Shown in pieces: positions 1-11,510 of a DNA stretch of 64,000 bases. A program made the translations under genes and the position numbers. A model generated the notes under the pieces. It searched no databases. It was not told the origin of the DNA and worked only from the letters and a program-made list of their open reading frames with translations. The stretch spans positions 12,244,718 through 12,308,717 of the forward strand of contig JABAKD010000022.1 in NCBI GenBank assembly GCA_012845835.1. Direction: 5' to 3'. The stretch's first letter is position 1. The number at the start of each line of letters is the position of its first letter. This stretch comes from Undaria pinnatifida. Taxonomy: Eukaryota > Sar > Phaeophyceae > Laminariales > Alariaceae.

Positions 1-367
1 CCGCCCACATCAAGAAGGCCTCTTCGTTCCTCCACCGGCTCGCCCTTCGGGCGCACGAGCCCAACTCGTACAACGTGTTGGCGACGGATAGGTCGCCAGG
101 CTCCAGCTTAGCTTCCCTGATTTCCAGTTCTCGCTTGAAGAAAACCTCTGCCTCTGCCGGCCGTCCCACTTCTCGAGCGCAGCGCCCCAGCATTTACACC
201 AAGTTGGCAATGAACAAGCCGTCTCGATCCGACTTCCCCTCTCTGATCTCCAGCTCTCGCTTGAAGAAAGCTTCAGCCTCTTCCGCCCGCCTCGCCTCTA
301 GAATGCACTTTTTGTTTCCCAGCAAGTCCCAGAACGTGCTGGCATTCCACAAGTCGTCGGCTTCCAT
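1..367 (-). pseudogene. Kinesin-light-chain-like TPR repeat protein, broken fragment at window edge
   Basis: Read on the minus strand from an ATG at 367, the frame gives about three tetratricopeptide-type repeats of roughly 42 residues. The repeated core is EEAEAFFKRELEIRE, then EAEVFFKRELEIREAK, followed by a DLSVANTLYELG-type linker. That is the kinesin-light-chain TPR pattern, which makes helix-turn-helix scaffolds for protein binding. The second linker has an in-frame TAA (reading ANLV, stop, MLGRCARE) where the next copy has TAC for tyrosine, so this copy is interrupted by a nonsense change. The frame stays open to base 1, so the gene or pseudogene continues off the left edge. Brown algae are reported to have large TPR receptor families (NB-ARC-TPR) that reshuffle TPR exons; membership here is inference. 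No NB-ARC motif is visible. Confidence 0.72.
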
Positions 368-753
368 GTTACACCGACTGATTCATTGGCACTGATCGGG
401 TTGGATCAAACTAGGGCTAGCAACTGCGAGAGCACCTGACCTGCCTGAGTGCGATCACCCAACCAATATACTAAAGAGCCCACACACTCGGCGAGTATGA
501 AGTGCTACTCGTGTACGTCACAGTGAGGCGTGAGGCATGATACAGCATTTTCCGGGCACCCGTTTATACCGAGTACCCCGGTATCCGGATACCCGGTACC
601 CGGATCCCAAATACTCGGCGAGAATGAGGTGCTACTCGTACCCGTGACGGGTATTATTGTAATAATGTAATATCATAAATAGCAAGCAAGGCGGGTAACA
701 CTCGCGAGTACCCGGGCAATTGATAGAAGGGTAACTAAGATTCGTAGTCAAAA

Positions 754-820
754 CCGTCGGTGGGTCGTGATCCCACTTCTCTCTGCGTAAGCTAGTGTTC
801 TCACTGTTGAACTACGACGG
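754..820 (-). pseudogene. tRNA-like sequence, probably decayed tRNA or SINE head
   Basis: On the minus strand the ends CCGTCG and CGACGG pair as an acceptor stem over 67 nt. An A-box-like TAGTTCAACAGTGAGAAC and a T-arm-like GTGGG-loop-CCCAC lie at the expected places. The T loop reads ATCACGA rather than TTCGANN and the anticodon stem does not pair well, so a functional tRNA is unlikely. Confidence 0.35.
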
Positions 821-1385
821 CGGAGTGTGTGACAACACGGGAGAGGATGAGAAGAAGTACAGCAAGTACCAGTAGTACATGTGAGAGCGGTGGGCGAGCA
901 GTTGTCATTGCTCCCTCAGCTCTCGAGTCAAAGGAACAATCCAGCGGGGGGCCTTCCAAAAACCCGCTGGGGGGAATGCGCTAGGCGGTGTATCCGCCGC
1001 GGAGGATCCGTCAGCGGAATATGGGGGGGAAGGCTCCGTGGCGAGTTCGACCGAAGGACAAATCTCCCGAGTTCCCCAAGCGAGTCTTCCACAGAAACGA
1101 TGTCTGGAAGAACGTCGAGGTGTGGTGGGAAAACGACAACCAGTCGTACCTTCTGGATCAGAGGTCGGTCGAAGGGGTTTCGACATTTTCCCTTGTCGTG
1201 TTGGTTCGGGGACATGGTATCTACATAACACCCTCGACACCTCTCGAAGACTTCTTTGATCAGTTATTACAGATTTTATGTGGCAGCCTCCGGGCTAGTT
1301 GGTGATTGATTGATGTAGAGCGTTCGGAGGAGGACGTGATATCGTTGTGTGGGCAAGGTTAGGGAGTGTGCGGCCATGAAGACTA

Positions 1386-1414
1386 GCTTGCAGCTTGCAG
1401 CTTGCAGCTTGCAG
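1386..1414. repeat. (CTTGCAG)n heptanucleotide repeat
   Basis: Four tandem copies of CTTGCAG, a simple repeat. Confidence 0.85.
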
Positions 1415-2837
1415 GGCCGAAAGGATCAACTTCAACCAAAGCGCCTCCAGAACCAATACATTTGTGTGTACAGCAGTAATCATATTCGAAGCAAAACGAA
1501 GAAACGAAGGAAAGCAAAGAACGGTTCATTTTTTCTAGAAAATTATCTGATCAAAATTATTTTCAGCTGCGAGTTTCGTGGAAATTCAAACCCACCAACA
1601 CCCAAAACGCGATTCGAAGTTCAAACACACCATTCAGACGTGCTCGTGTGCCGTGTCCTGCGTGCTAAGGTGAGTGCTGTGTAGGCATGGTACACCCCTC
1701 TTGCCGTGAACACTGTCGATCGAGGCAATCCCAGCACGAGCTTGGCTGAAGTTGTGCTTCGCTTCGAGCCACTGCTACTGTATGAAGCGCTCTCCCCGTG
1801 CTTGCTTGCTCTCCGGTCTCTCTTCCTGAACACTAAATTTGATTGTGTACCTCTGTAACAAGTCTTCTCTCGCTCTGGAATCTGTGGGATGGACTGGGAT
1901 GGGGTACTTGGCTAGGACCATGCTCCGCTTCGACTTCTAGGATACAGAGCCCTTCTGGCTGCTTGCTGTCTGGTCTGCCTTGTAGATGAACGCTAAATTT
2001 GTTCGTGCTGCCGCACAATACCACTCGGGACAAAGCTGTAAGGACCGTTTGAATTTTATATTAATCACACTACGGTTCTTACATTTAGCACCGTTGTGGT
2101 CAAGTACGGCGCTCGTGGTTCCTCGTTACTTAGTGCGATGCCTTGCCAGATGGCAGTACTCGCACTAAAATAGGATATCCCACTATCCCGAGATATTGCT
2201 GTAGTGTTATATATTTCAGTCTGTAGAGCCAGTTCGAGACAAATACCGCATTAAAAGCGCCTCCCGCACTAAATGCTACCGCACTAAAACGGGACCGCGG
2301 CTGTATCTCTACCAACACGTGTTGTGTTGTGGGATATCACACTCTCGTCTCCTATGCCTGGTGCTGCCCTACTTTCTCCGCACCCTGAAGCCAGAACCCA
2401 TTCAACCGAGGAAGGTCTTCGCCAGAAGGTCAAGCAAACGAGCAACCCCCCGGAAAGAAGACAAGCGAGAAGCTAGACCTCTACTGCTGCTGCTGCGCAG
2501 GACTGGTACAGGCAGGCAGGCAGGATGGCCGCTGTTCCCGTGCACTCCAACAAAACTTATGGGGAGGCACCTCCCGTCTATCAGCAGCAAGACCAGCAGC
2601 AGCAGCAAGGCGAAGCCGCCCCCCAGCAACACACGGCCTTCTGCAAAGGGGTAAGTAAAACTACTTCGTAAGCCGGTCAAAAGTGCAGCAGTGGGAAGCA
2701 GTGGGTAGGTGGGGGGCTCCCATTGGTGCCGGTTGAAAAATCCACTGCTCTTTGTAGCATGTTTTTTATTGGTAAGCGCTGCTGTAGACTAAGCCGTTAT
2801 CGCACGGCGCACGTGCGCAAGTCACAGGTACATGTAC

Positions 2838-3152
2838 CGGTCGCCCTGGTGGCGTACCAGGTTGTCCTCGAGCCTGGAATGGGTTAGTTTCGTGAGTTCG
2901 AATCCCCCCGAGTGCATGCTCGTATAAATTCGCGCCGATTTTGTCTTGCGCACAAATTGACTTGCGGAAAGCGCGAGAGCCTGAGTTAGCAACACTTGAT
3001 GAAAAAGCGACGAGCAGTGGGTTTGCTGAACCCTGTGCGCGATAAAAATTGAAGGCAAGAACCGGGGGGGGAGAAGGGGCGACACCTGTGACCACGGCTT
3101 GTCCAGAAGCTGGAAAGTAGAGGTCTGCGAAAAAAAAAAGAAAAAAAGAAAA
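2838..3152 (+). repeat. tRNA-derived SINE, copy 1
   Basis: About 315 bp starting CCGGTCGCC. A tRNA-like head has an A-box-like GGTGGCGTACCAGG and a B box GAGTTCGAATCC. It is followed by a body with CGAGTGCATGCTCGTATAAA and GCGATAAAAATTGAAGG and ends in an A-rich tail. It matches the copies at 14127 and 57528 closely by eye. Head plus body plus A tail is typical of Pol III SINEs mobilised by a LINE. Confidence 0.8.
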
Positions 3153-3769
3153 TCTACGTAGCACAAGGGGGCTTCGCCGGCGGCCTAATAAGTACTGTAC
3201 CAACAACGCAGCTTGCAAAGATGAGTATTGACCCGAAATTGGTCGAACTCATGGCTGACGTCCTTAATTTTTTTTTTAATATAATAGGACCGCCGACGAA
3301 GCTAAGGCCCGCAGTCCACGAAAAATAATGGGGCATGGTCAAAAGGGGGTATACTGCTGTACCCCCGGGTGTTGTGGCCATTTGCGGGTAGAGGGAAAAC
3401 ATGGCCGCGGAACGTGCCCGCGCTCGCCCCAAACGGCCTAAGATTCAATCCTGACGCGCTGGCATGACACCCGCAGCCCATTTCGAGCACGAATACCTTT
3501 TTTGCTTTTTCGGGCACGTAACGAGGCCGCGGCGAAGGAGGGGGCAACATAATCCCCCTTTTGACTAAAACGTGGGGGGGGGTATACCCCATCAAAACTA
3601 CTGCTTATGTTTATCCTATACCCCCAGTTGGCTGCATTTTCCCCTCTTTGGCCGAAAACCGTACCCCCTCTTGACCGGTCACCGCTCAACGGCCCGAATA
3701 GACCACGAGCGGAACATCCACTATCAATAGTTGCGAGTAGCTGCGATCGTTTTAGCCATTTCTTATACA
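3153..3769. other. No gene recognised
   Basis: Contains several short G- or C-run motifs of the type GGGGGTATAC and CCCCTTTTGAC on both strands, probably degenerate repeat. No exon seen. Confidence 0.4.
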
Positions 3770-4500
3770 GTTGGATTTGTCAGTCGAAAACGGCCTTTTT
3801 CGACTGAAGGCCAAATCGGGCTTCCTTACACAGTCGAAAAAGGGCTTTTCGACTCAACTTTTTTCGACTGAGGATTCCGACTGGCGGATCCAGTCGAGGG
3901 TTTTTCGACTGTATCCTCCAGTCGAAAAACTCAGTCGAAAAAGTTTTACACGTGTTTTGAACCGATCGCATCGCTCATCCCACCACCAAACACACACCCA
4001 CACGGCCACACACCCATACCAGGTACCAAACAGCAGTATCATACAAGGCGCTGACGCTGGCTTGGCTATCACTGCTGTTGCTTCTCGCTGCAAGTCAGCG
4101 TGGCGCATTCCTCGTTCCGCTCGCCAGCAGCGTGTATCACACGACGGCAGCAGCGCGCGATATCGATCCTTGCTGCCAACAACGGCTGCGCCAGCTCAAG
4201 CTTTGGCGGCTCTCGGCTGAGTGCAACTCCACGAACGTAGCTTTGGCCGCTGTCGGCTGAGCCCAAAGCCACCCAATCGCTGGGACGAGGGTTCGTCTAG
4301 CCGTTGCTCGCGGAGAAAGCGCGAAGCACAGAGCTGCCAACCGATTTCAAATGCCGTACAGCAGCACTCCCTCACACCAACCGCCTCTAGGAAGAGCACA
4401 AAAACTATAAAATCGACTCGACTGACGATAAGAAGGACCAGAAGAATCCAGTCGAAAAAAAGTCCAGTCGAAAACGACCTTTTCGACTGGCGGAATCCGA
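3770..4500. repeat. Fold-back block of CAGTCGAAAA / TTTTCGACTG motifs
   Basis: The motif CAGTCGAAAA and its reverse complement recur many times between about 3778 and 3945 and again at 4447-4498, giving many short hairpins. Both ends share TTTTCGACTGGCGGA. The 500 bp between are ordinary sequence without a convincing gene. The layout could be a fold-back transposon with inverted-repeat ends, but I see no target duplication. Confidence 0.6.
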
Positions 4501-5620
4501 CGGTGTAAGAAATGGCCTTATCTCCGAAAAGGATGGAACAGCAAACAAACTAAACAAAAAATATATCTTTGAATATATATGATCATTCTTTTTTTTTCCT
4601 TTCGGTCAGGAGTTTTTTTTCTCGGCCTCCGTATGGGATTCTCGGAACTGGAATTTTTCGGTCAAACCGCTTCGTTCGAGCGCCGTCTTCGGGGGGCGGC
4701 TCCAACGCCCCTCGCCTTGCCTTATCCGTTCCGCACCTCGACGTGAACGCGGGTGGCGGCTGAGCGAGACAAGCGAGAAGTGCCCAATTTTTTTATTCTG
4801 AACGGTACTCTCCAATTATTCTTCGGATCTCCATGTATGGCGAGGTTGATGAAATATAACTTGGCAAGACATTATTTCCAAGTTGGCGTCATATTTGTCC
4901 AAAACAAACAATATTCACTGTAAAAATAAAAACGAATTGGTACCGCGGTCGGTATAGTAGTAGTGCATTTATTTATTTAATTTCGGTAGGTACGTACGTA
5001 CATGGATAGACGTGGCAAGCGCACGCATGACTAAAACGAGGAAGTAGTGATTTCGGTTCCTGCGCCAGAAAAAGCCACACAGCAGCATTGCGAGGGGCTA
5101 CGTCCCCCGCCTCGAGGGTGGTATTATACGAGTTCGGGCACATCGACATAGTTTCATACTCGTGCAAGTAATATAGGTACGAGTAAGAGCACACACACTG
5201 ATGCTCTATTGCACACACGCTTTTTGTCTGACTTACGGCATGGGCGGGTGTACCAAAAAGCAGGGAATAACTTTTCGATACAAAAAACAAGGGGAAAATC
5301 GTTTCTGTTGTTAACCTGCGCCACGCGAAGGTCGTCGTAGTAGACGGTATCCACGGAAGAAACCAGTGGCACGCATTCGTCCTGGTATCGCATCGTTTGG
5401 TGGTTATTTTCCCCGAGAAGACTCTTTGGAGAAATATAGGCGGTGTGGAAGGCGTGCGTGGTTGTTGCTGTGGTGCCTGTCTCTGTTGCTGTGATCGTTT
5501 GCCGGTCAACTGGAAGCGGTCGTGTTGGTACGTAACTGACAAATAATCTTGTGTTGATTCCTACATGACGTGCTCCTTGCTGCTCCTTGCTGATTGGTAA
5601 TGTCTAGTGAGTTATATAGA
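4501..5620. other. No gene supported; one long open frame of doubtful status
   Basis: A minus-strand frame (4973-5542) is open for 189 codons. It starts with a Gln-rich stretch and has Cys- and Tyr-rich later parts. It lacks a good ATG, a recognisable domain and clear splice sites. About one such frame is expected by chance in this amount of sequence, so I do not call it a gene. Confidence 0.35.
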
Positions 5621-5870
5621 GCCGGCCGCCCCGGTGGTCTAGTGGTTGCGCTCGAATACTACTAGCGTTGGTCCTTGAGTTCGATTCCCACCGTTGTGAT
5701 ATTTGACTTTATTTGCAGAAATGCAAAAAAAGGATCAACCAACTGCTGAGAGCGCCTAGCAGCGTTGGTAGGTACAATTCAACGCGAATCGACGAGGGAA
5801 GAAAATGCTGAATTCTTGTCGCGATAAAAATTAAGGCATGTACCGTAGTGGGGAGGGGGGAGGAGGGCCG
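5621..5870 (+). repeat. tRNA-derived SINE, divergent subfamily
   Basis: The head reads GCCCCGGTGGTCTAGTGGTT (A-box type) and, after a spacer, GAGTTCGATTCCCACC (B box). The body includes GCGATAAAAATTAAGGCA, which matches the 3' part of the other SINE copies, while the middle differs. There is no clear A tail. It is best read as a related SINE subfamily or an old copy. Confidence 0.65.
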
Positions 5871-6129
5871 GCTATGTGACTCCGGATCTGAGTTATACTA
5901 CTGGGAGGGAGGGCGAGAGTAGTGCGAGGACAATAAAAGGTACGTGGTATGGGGGAGAAAAATTAAGTGGCTTTATTACTGCTGCTATATATTCGATACC
6001 CAAGCAAGTTGCACCGATCTCGGACTTGTTCTGGACTGAGTTTTGCTGTTGATCCATGTATAACTTCTCTAATCACAGGCCAGTATGAGATGATAGTGAT
6101 TGAACTTGCTGAACTTCTTGGTGAGTGGT
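5871..6129. other. No feature recognised
   Basis: Short unassigned stretch between the SINE and the satellite. Confidence 0.4.
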
Positions 6130-7310
6130 GGTTTTTCTCTATCCACGAACCCCAGCCGAGTCGGTCAATCGAATACCCGGATACTGTGCGGGGCGTTATC
6201 GAGGCAGGGGGTCAAATGAAATGTCCGCGTACCGGGGTTGGGGTATACGAATGTAATTCAGCTGTGCGAGTTGCCCCATTTCGTTCTACCTGGTAGTTGA
6301 AAATACCACGAAGGATTTCTGAACCGAGGATTGGGCCCTATTCTGTGGTGCTGGCGTTGTATACGAACCTCATTCAGCTAGCTAGGCATTCCACGCCGTG
6401 CGTTGTGGTGTCGACCCGGAGAAGTCGGTTTTCGTCCCCGGTTTGTTGGAATTACTGTGGTTTGGAGGGATTTGTGGAACGGGGATTGAGCCCTATCTTC
6501 ATTGAGCGCGTCGGAACGCCCCCCCCCCATAGGCTGGCTTATGCCCTCCCCTGGTGTCTCTAGCTCTACGAGCTGCACAGCGAATCAACGATAAGCCAAT
6601 GTGAATAGATGATTTGTCACACCATCATGCGGGGCTGTTTGCCCGCAGGAGAAATCGGTTATTGTCCCCGGTTTGTCAGTATTTCTGAAACGGGCATAGG
6701 ACTCTATCCTCCCGTGGTGGCGCTGCCCTTATGTCCGAGCCCTAGCCAATCAGCGGTAAGCCAATATGGATGGGGCTCCACGCCGTGCGGGGCGGTGTCG
6801 ACACAGGAGGTCATCGTTATTGTTCCCGCGTTTGTGGAGCCTTAGAGGTTCGGGGGATATATGAATCGGGGATTGGACCCTATCTTCCCCGTGTGCGACG
6901 GAAGTGTCCCCCATTGATGGGCCTCTCTCCGCTTAGGACAGCGTTGTGGAGCTCAAACCAATCAGCGATTAGCCAACGGGATTGGGGTTTACTCACCGTG
7001 CGGGGTGGTGTCGGCCCGAGAAAGTTCGGTTTTATTTCCCGGTTGGTCGAAGTTTTGGAGGTATGGAAACGACCTCTGGACCAGGGATGGGACCCTATGC
7101 TGCCATGGTGGAGCTGGCTCAACATTCGAACCCCAGCCAATCGGAGATCGGCCGGTGGGGTTGAGATTTCCACACCGTGCGGGGAGGTATCAACCCGGAT
7201 GGTGTCCGTGTTCGTCCCCGAGTTGTCGGAGTTGTAGATATGTGGATGGATTCCGATCCCAGGATGTGACCCTATCGTGCCCGGGTGACGCTTACTTTGT
7301 TTATGAATCC
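6130..7310. repeat. Degenerate tandem satellite, unit about 160-215 bp
   Basis: Five to six diverged units follow each other. Each has a GGATTGGRCCCTATC-type block (near 6331, 6487, 6692, 6874, 7090 and 7267), a CCAGCCAATCAGCGATAAGCC-like block, CCRTGCGGGGNGGTGTCGAC and GTCCCCGGTTTGTCGGA. Open frames of up to 180 codons here follow the repeat period and are not genes. Confidence 0.75.
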
Positions 7311-8436
7311 CGGCCAATATACGATCAGACAAAATTGACATGTTCTTATCTTCGTCTAAAAAAAACTCGAGCCGGAAATTCTTAACTGTCAAAATCGTAA
7401 GCGCTGTAGTCGCGTACTGTATCCGCAAGAAGTGAGCGATGTACAGCTAGCAACAAGCAGCAGCATTGCAATAACATGCTAGAAGTTGAATGATGAACGC
7501 AGCGATACCACCGTATACCACCGTGTTTCGCGCCTGGAACACCGTCAGCACGTCTCTCCACGATCAGACAACACACAGACAGTCAATCTGGGAGGCTCGG
7601 ATCTAGATGATACTATTGTATCATGCATGATATATTTCGGAAGCTGGCTCAGTACGCGCCTCTCAGTACGCGCCTCTCAGTGGCTACAAAGAGAACACGC
7701 AGCAGACATGGTCAGTCACCTTGCTGGCCCCGGATGCTTGATTGAGTAAGAACATCATAAGAAACGCACTTGACACGTTCCGTCGCCAGACGAAGGGGTT
7801 AGTCGACGTGTGTTCCGATTTATCCGATTGAAATCTGATAGAGCTCGGAATCGGATTCACTTAAAAACGGTAGCAAGTAGTCAATTGTTGGTCCATATCA
7901 AACTCTTGGCATTGCCTTACATACACTGTACGCGTAGACTATGTGTGTGGCAACTTTTTTCACCTTTCAAAATACTGAATCGAACAATTCGAAGTGCTGC
8001 CCTGCCCTACCCGAAGCATGGGTGCCGGCGATTGCCGGCATTTATGCAGAGCCCTTGTAGATGATATGATAGTTAACAGGGTGTACACAGGAACTCGCGT
8101 ACCAACCCGGTAGACCCAAGTAGCCCACTCCAAAAGTTAACTCACACTGCTTTGACAATTATTTGTTTTATGCATACTGAATTCCACAGATGTCTGATTT
8201 TGTCCCCCTCAATGCGGGTATATAGTTTCCGTGCGCAGAACAAGGTTGAACGTCTTAGTACTGTTGACCCTGGCATTAGCAAGGGAATCACCTACCTGTA
8301 TCCTTCACGAGGGTATACACACCCAGTAACACGCGCGATCGAAGTATCACACGGAGCTATTTAAGCTTAGTTTTGATCAAAAATCCTTTTTGGTCGATCT
8401 CACACACAGCTCAAGTGTATTTTTTCATTGATTTAA
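7311..8436. other. No gene recognised
   Basis: No convincing exon or known repeat. A 15-bp direct duplication of CAGTACGCGCCTCT is present near 7650-7680. Confidence 0.4.
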
Positions 8437-10190
8437 ATAGTTGAGCACGAAGATAAACGGCAAATATATCTGGTTCCTGCGAAATTTAATCGAAGAACCA
8501 GAACGCATAATCCTATGTACTCTCACTGGTCAATACGAATAGGGCCATACGTGGACACGTCCTGCCCGAGGTAGGGTGCTCGGCGCGCCGGGCCGGAGGA
8601 AACACACGCGCATATCGAAGCATTAACGACGAAGGCAATAACAACAACGGCATATAGCAAGCCTGTGCCCATGGTTGTCGAAGATCAGAGCAATTGCGTC
8701 CTCTTATCCATCACCAAGAACGCTACGAAGGATATCTGATACGACATGAACTGATATGAGAAAACACGTACTACAGCAGCAGTAGACAGTACTGTAAATG
8801 TCCCCCCTATAGTGCCGGTTGCCCGCTACATTGCCTGTGATATCGCCTGGCACAAATAAATGTGCACAAACAACCAGTACTGGAAGTATGTCGGGAGTAG
8901 TGCCGGTTGTCGCAAATGATACAATATGAGAATACCCGACGTACTACAGCAGCAGCAGATGTCCCCCCTTTAGTGCCGGTTGCCCGCAGTTAGTGTTGTT
9001 ACCTTTGTGCTGTCGTTACCCGTCATACCTTTGTCTTGCCGTTAACCTTGCCGTGACGTGCATCTTGCAACTTGTTTGTGGTTATAGCCCCCACGCACAC
9101 ACCGCTTGTGAAAGGAGTGACCCCCCCCCCCCTTGCCAACCCCTTGTGTCCCTGACCCGCGAACTCATGGCAAGGAACAACAGAATACAAAGCCAACACA
9201 AACGAAGGGAACAAAAAGGAGAAACAAACAAAAACAGAGGCCGCAAGCAGCACCACTCGCTTACACCAGTTCGGTGCTGGTCCCTCAATAGTGCCGGTAT
9301 GCGCCAGCCGTACATACCGCCTTTTTTCCCTTCCCTTTATTATAGCCAAAACCCGCGGTACTCCAGATATACTTCCAGTAATGGCTGTTGTACACATGTG
9401 TGTCAGGAGATGTCACAAGACACTGTAGCGGGCAACCGGCACTATAGGAGGACATCTACAGTACTGTCTACTCCTGCTGTAGTACGTGTTTTTTCGTATC
9501 TTTTTTTTTTTTTTTTTTTTTTTTGATCCTCCGGCGGATGGAGAAAAATAAAGCTTTAGCTCACCATCGTTTCATGTATCAGATACGCTTCCTAGCGTTC
9601 TCGGTGATTGATAAGAGGATGCATATTGCGTTCCTGGTGGCTATCTCCACCGCACGTGACCCCCAGGGGTCAGGTCGAGTCGACATATTCACGCATCCGT
9701 GTATAACGGCATCTTGCGCTGCCGGAGTAGTAGCGGGGACCGCCGGTAGAGACAGCTCGCGCTATCGCGCTTACGGGAACAGAAGGACACGCCAGCTAAC
9801 GCTGCATTGTCAACGCAATTGAATTAAATAGACGCACGACGTGTGTGAAAATACGTGGAAGTGTGAGGTGAGCTTGAGCTTTATTTTTCGACCCCATCCG
9901 CCGGAGGATATATATAAAAAAAACGCGTTCGCTTTGATTTCAACAACCATGGGCATAGGCTTTTGCTATATGCCGTTGGTTGTTATCACCTTCGTCGTGA
10001 ATGTTTCGATATGCGCGTGTGTTTCCTCCTCCCCGACGCGCCGAGCATCCTACCTCGGGCAGGACGTACCCACGTATGGTCCTACTCGTATTAACCCGTA
10101 ACAGTAGGATTATGTGTTCTGGTTCTCCGGTTAAATTTCGCAGTGAGCAGATATATTCGCCGTTTGTCTTCGTACTTACCCTTGAAGTTT
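8437..10190. mobile_element. Large imperfect palindrome (fold-back or MITE-like element)
   Basis: The left arm (about 8437-8895) and right arm (about 9345-10190) are reverse complements with mismatches. Paired landmarks are CGGCAAATATATCTG (8460) with the complement near 10155, CGTCCTGCCCGAGGTAGG (8560) with 10055, AACACACGCGCATATCGA (8602) with 10010, CTCTTATCCATCACC (8701) with 9605, and GTAGACAGTACTGTA (8780) with 9460. The right arm is longer because of inserted sequence (9527-9908). The loop (about 8896-9344) carries further AGTGCCGGTTG motifs. A 177-codon open frame at 8993-9526 lies in the loop and right arm, ends in a poly-T run, and is not a credible transposase. This suggests a non-autonomous DNA element or an inverted duplication. 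Confidence 0.7.
9527..9908. mobile_element. Nested insert with TCCTCCGGCGGATGG inverted ends
   Basis: The left end reads TCCTCCGGCGGATGG, then AAAAATAAAGCTTTAGCTCACC. The right end carries the same motifs in reverse complement (CTTTATTTTTCG then CCGCCGGAGGA). That gives about 40-bp terminal inverted repeats on a 382-bp segment within the right arm of the palindrome. It is partly mixed with arm sequence, so the event order is unclear. A related single end is at 40125-40270. Confidence 0.55.
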
Positions 10191-11510
10191 CTTTTGTTTA
10201 GTTTGCTGTTTCGTCATTTTTCCGAAGATAGACGATCGCATAACATGCTGTTTGATAGGCGACAGCTATGCCCTAGCTGCAAATGCACGCAGAAAGCGTG
10301 TTAAGGCATGCGCTGTACAAGACACCGCAGGCAAAATAATGGAGGAAGGCATGTCTTGAAGGCACCCTTTCGCCTTTTGTTCTTTTTTAGGTCTTAACCC
10401 GTTGGACTTGCACCCATGTTTTAGGGACAAAGCTACTTGGAATTTGTGTGAGATCGTTTTCGCTGTGGCAAAAGGGTTACACGCCTTATTTGGATAACGC
10501 TATTGCCTTATAAAATGCATTTTCTCGCCCTAGCACGCTTTTGGTATGTAGGACCTGTACGAGGGTCCTTATGAAATGATGGAGATGAAACTTTGGGTGA
10601 CCAATTTCGTGAACGCGACATGTACCGTGTCTCGCGGTACCGAGCACTCGTGAATTAGAAGCTGCATGATACGACAGTAGAGCCCTCCCGGTAAGGCGGT
10701 ATTCGTAGTGTGTCAGCAATATGGCCGCCTTGTTGGGGCAAGCCGCGTTCCTCATTCCAGGTGATAAGTGCAATTCCCATGTCGCGCCAAGCGATGTTGA
10801 CCGCCTTACATCGGGCTACCGCCTTACTCAGTCTCCCTTGTCGGGGGACCCCTCCTGTACTATGAAAAGGAGCGGCGCCAGCTGGTCTTCGGGAGTAACG
10901 CCAGCTGTCCCTTACGGGTTCTGGGCCTCGCCTTTGTTGTATTGACTACAGCACTAACGCAGCGGTAGCGCTGTAGTCAGCACAGACAATCGAGAAGGAT
11001 CCGTGCAAGACAGCTGACGCCGCTCCGTTTATTACAGTACGATGTAGCTTCGAATTTGCGAGTGCTCGGTACAGCGTGCTGCTGTGCCAGTATATACGAG
11101 CGGAGCATATCAGCAGTTTACAGTTTTAGCAGCAGTTATCGCAGTAACGGCTAAGGTAGCAGTTGGATGGAGACGGCGGTACGTGGTGTTATACCGGGTA
11201 TTTGTTTGAGCATTTGAGGCTCCGTTCTTCACGAACAGTATGAATTTCGATGTAAGAAATTCAGCTTTTAACTGACCGACCAACTTGCCGACTAATATCA
11301 GCTATTAATAGCCGGCTTCGCCGGCTAGCGAATAGTTGTTATTCAACAGTCGTCAAGTCCTGCCGACTCACAGCCAAAGTAGCCATACCTCAGTGATCTA
11401 CACTCCAGGTATATGGCTTAGTACGGGTATAGTAACCAAATGATGGAGCTGAAGGTTCGGGTGCGCACGTTCGTGAAGATCGACTCACAAATCGGAAGCT
11501 GCATCGTTCT
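10191..11510. other. No gene recognised
   Basis: No exon pair or motif seen. A CGTTCGTGAAGATCG-type stretch near 11468 resembles one near 10607 (ATTTCGTGAACGCGAC), and both are preceded by AAATGATGGAG, suggesting an old dispersed repeat. Confidence 0.4.

Larger units (their letters stand above)
368..2837. other. Intergenic, no gene recognised
   Basis: No convincing exon, splice pair or protein motif is visible. The stretch holds a tRNA-like sequence (754-820), a CTTGCAG heptamer array (1386-1414) and a short duplicated motif around CTCGGCGAGNATGANGTGCT at about 489 and 611. Open frames up to about 115 codons overlap on both strands and look like chance. Confidence 0.5.

Noticed and set aside
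4973-5542. 189-codon minus-strand open frame
   Set aside because: No good ATG, no domain, no splice partner; one frame of this length is expected by chance in 64 kb on six frames.
6880-7428. 182-codon minus-strand frame as a gene
   Set aside because: It follows the period of the ~200-bp satellite and repeats its own motifs.
8993-9526. 177-codon plus-strand frame as a transposase
   Set aside because: It covers the palindrome loop and right arm, has no catalytic motif and ends in a poly-T run translated as poly-Phe.
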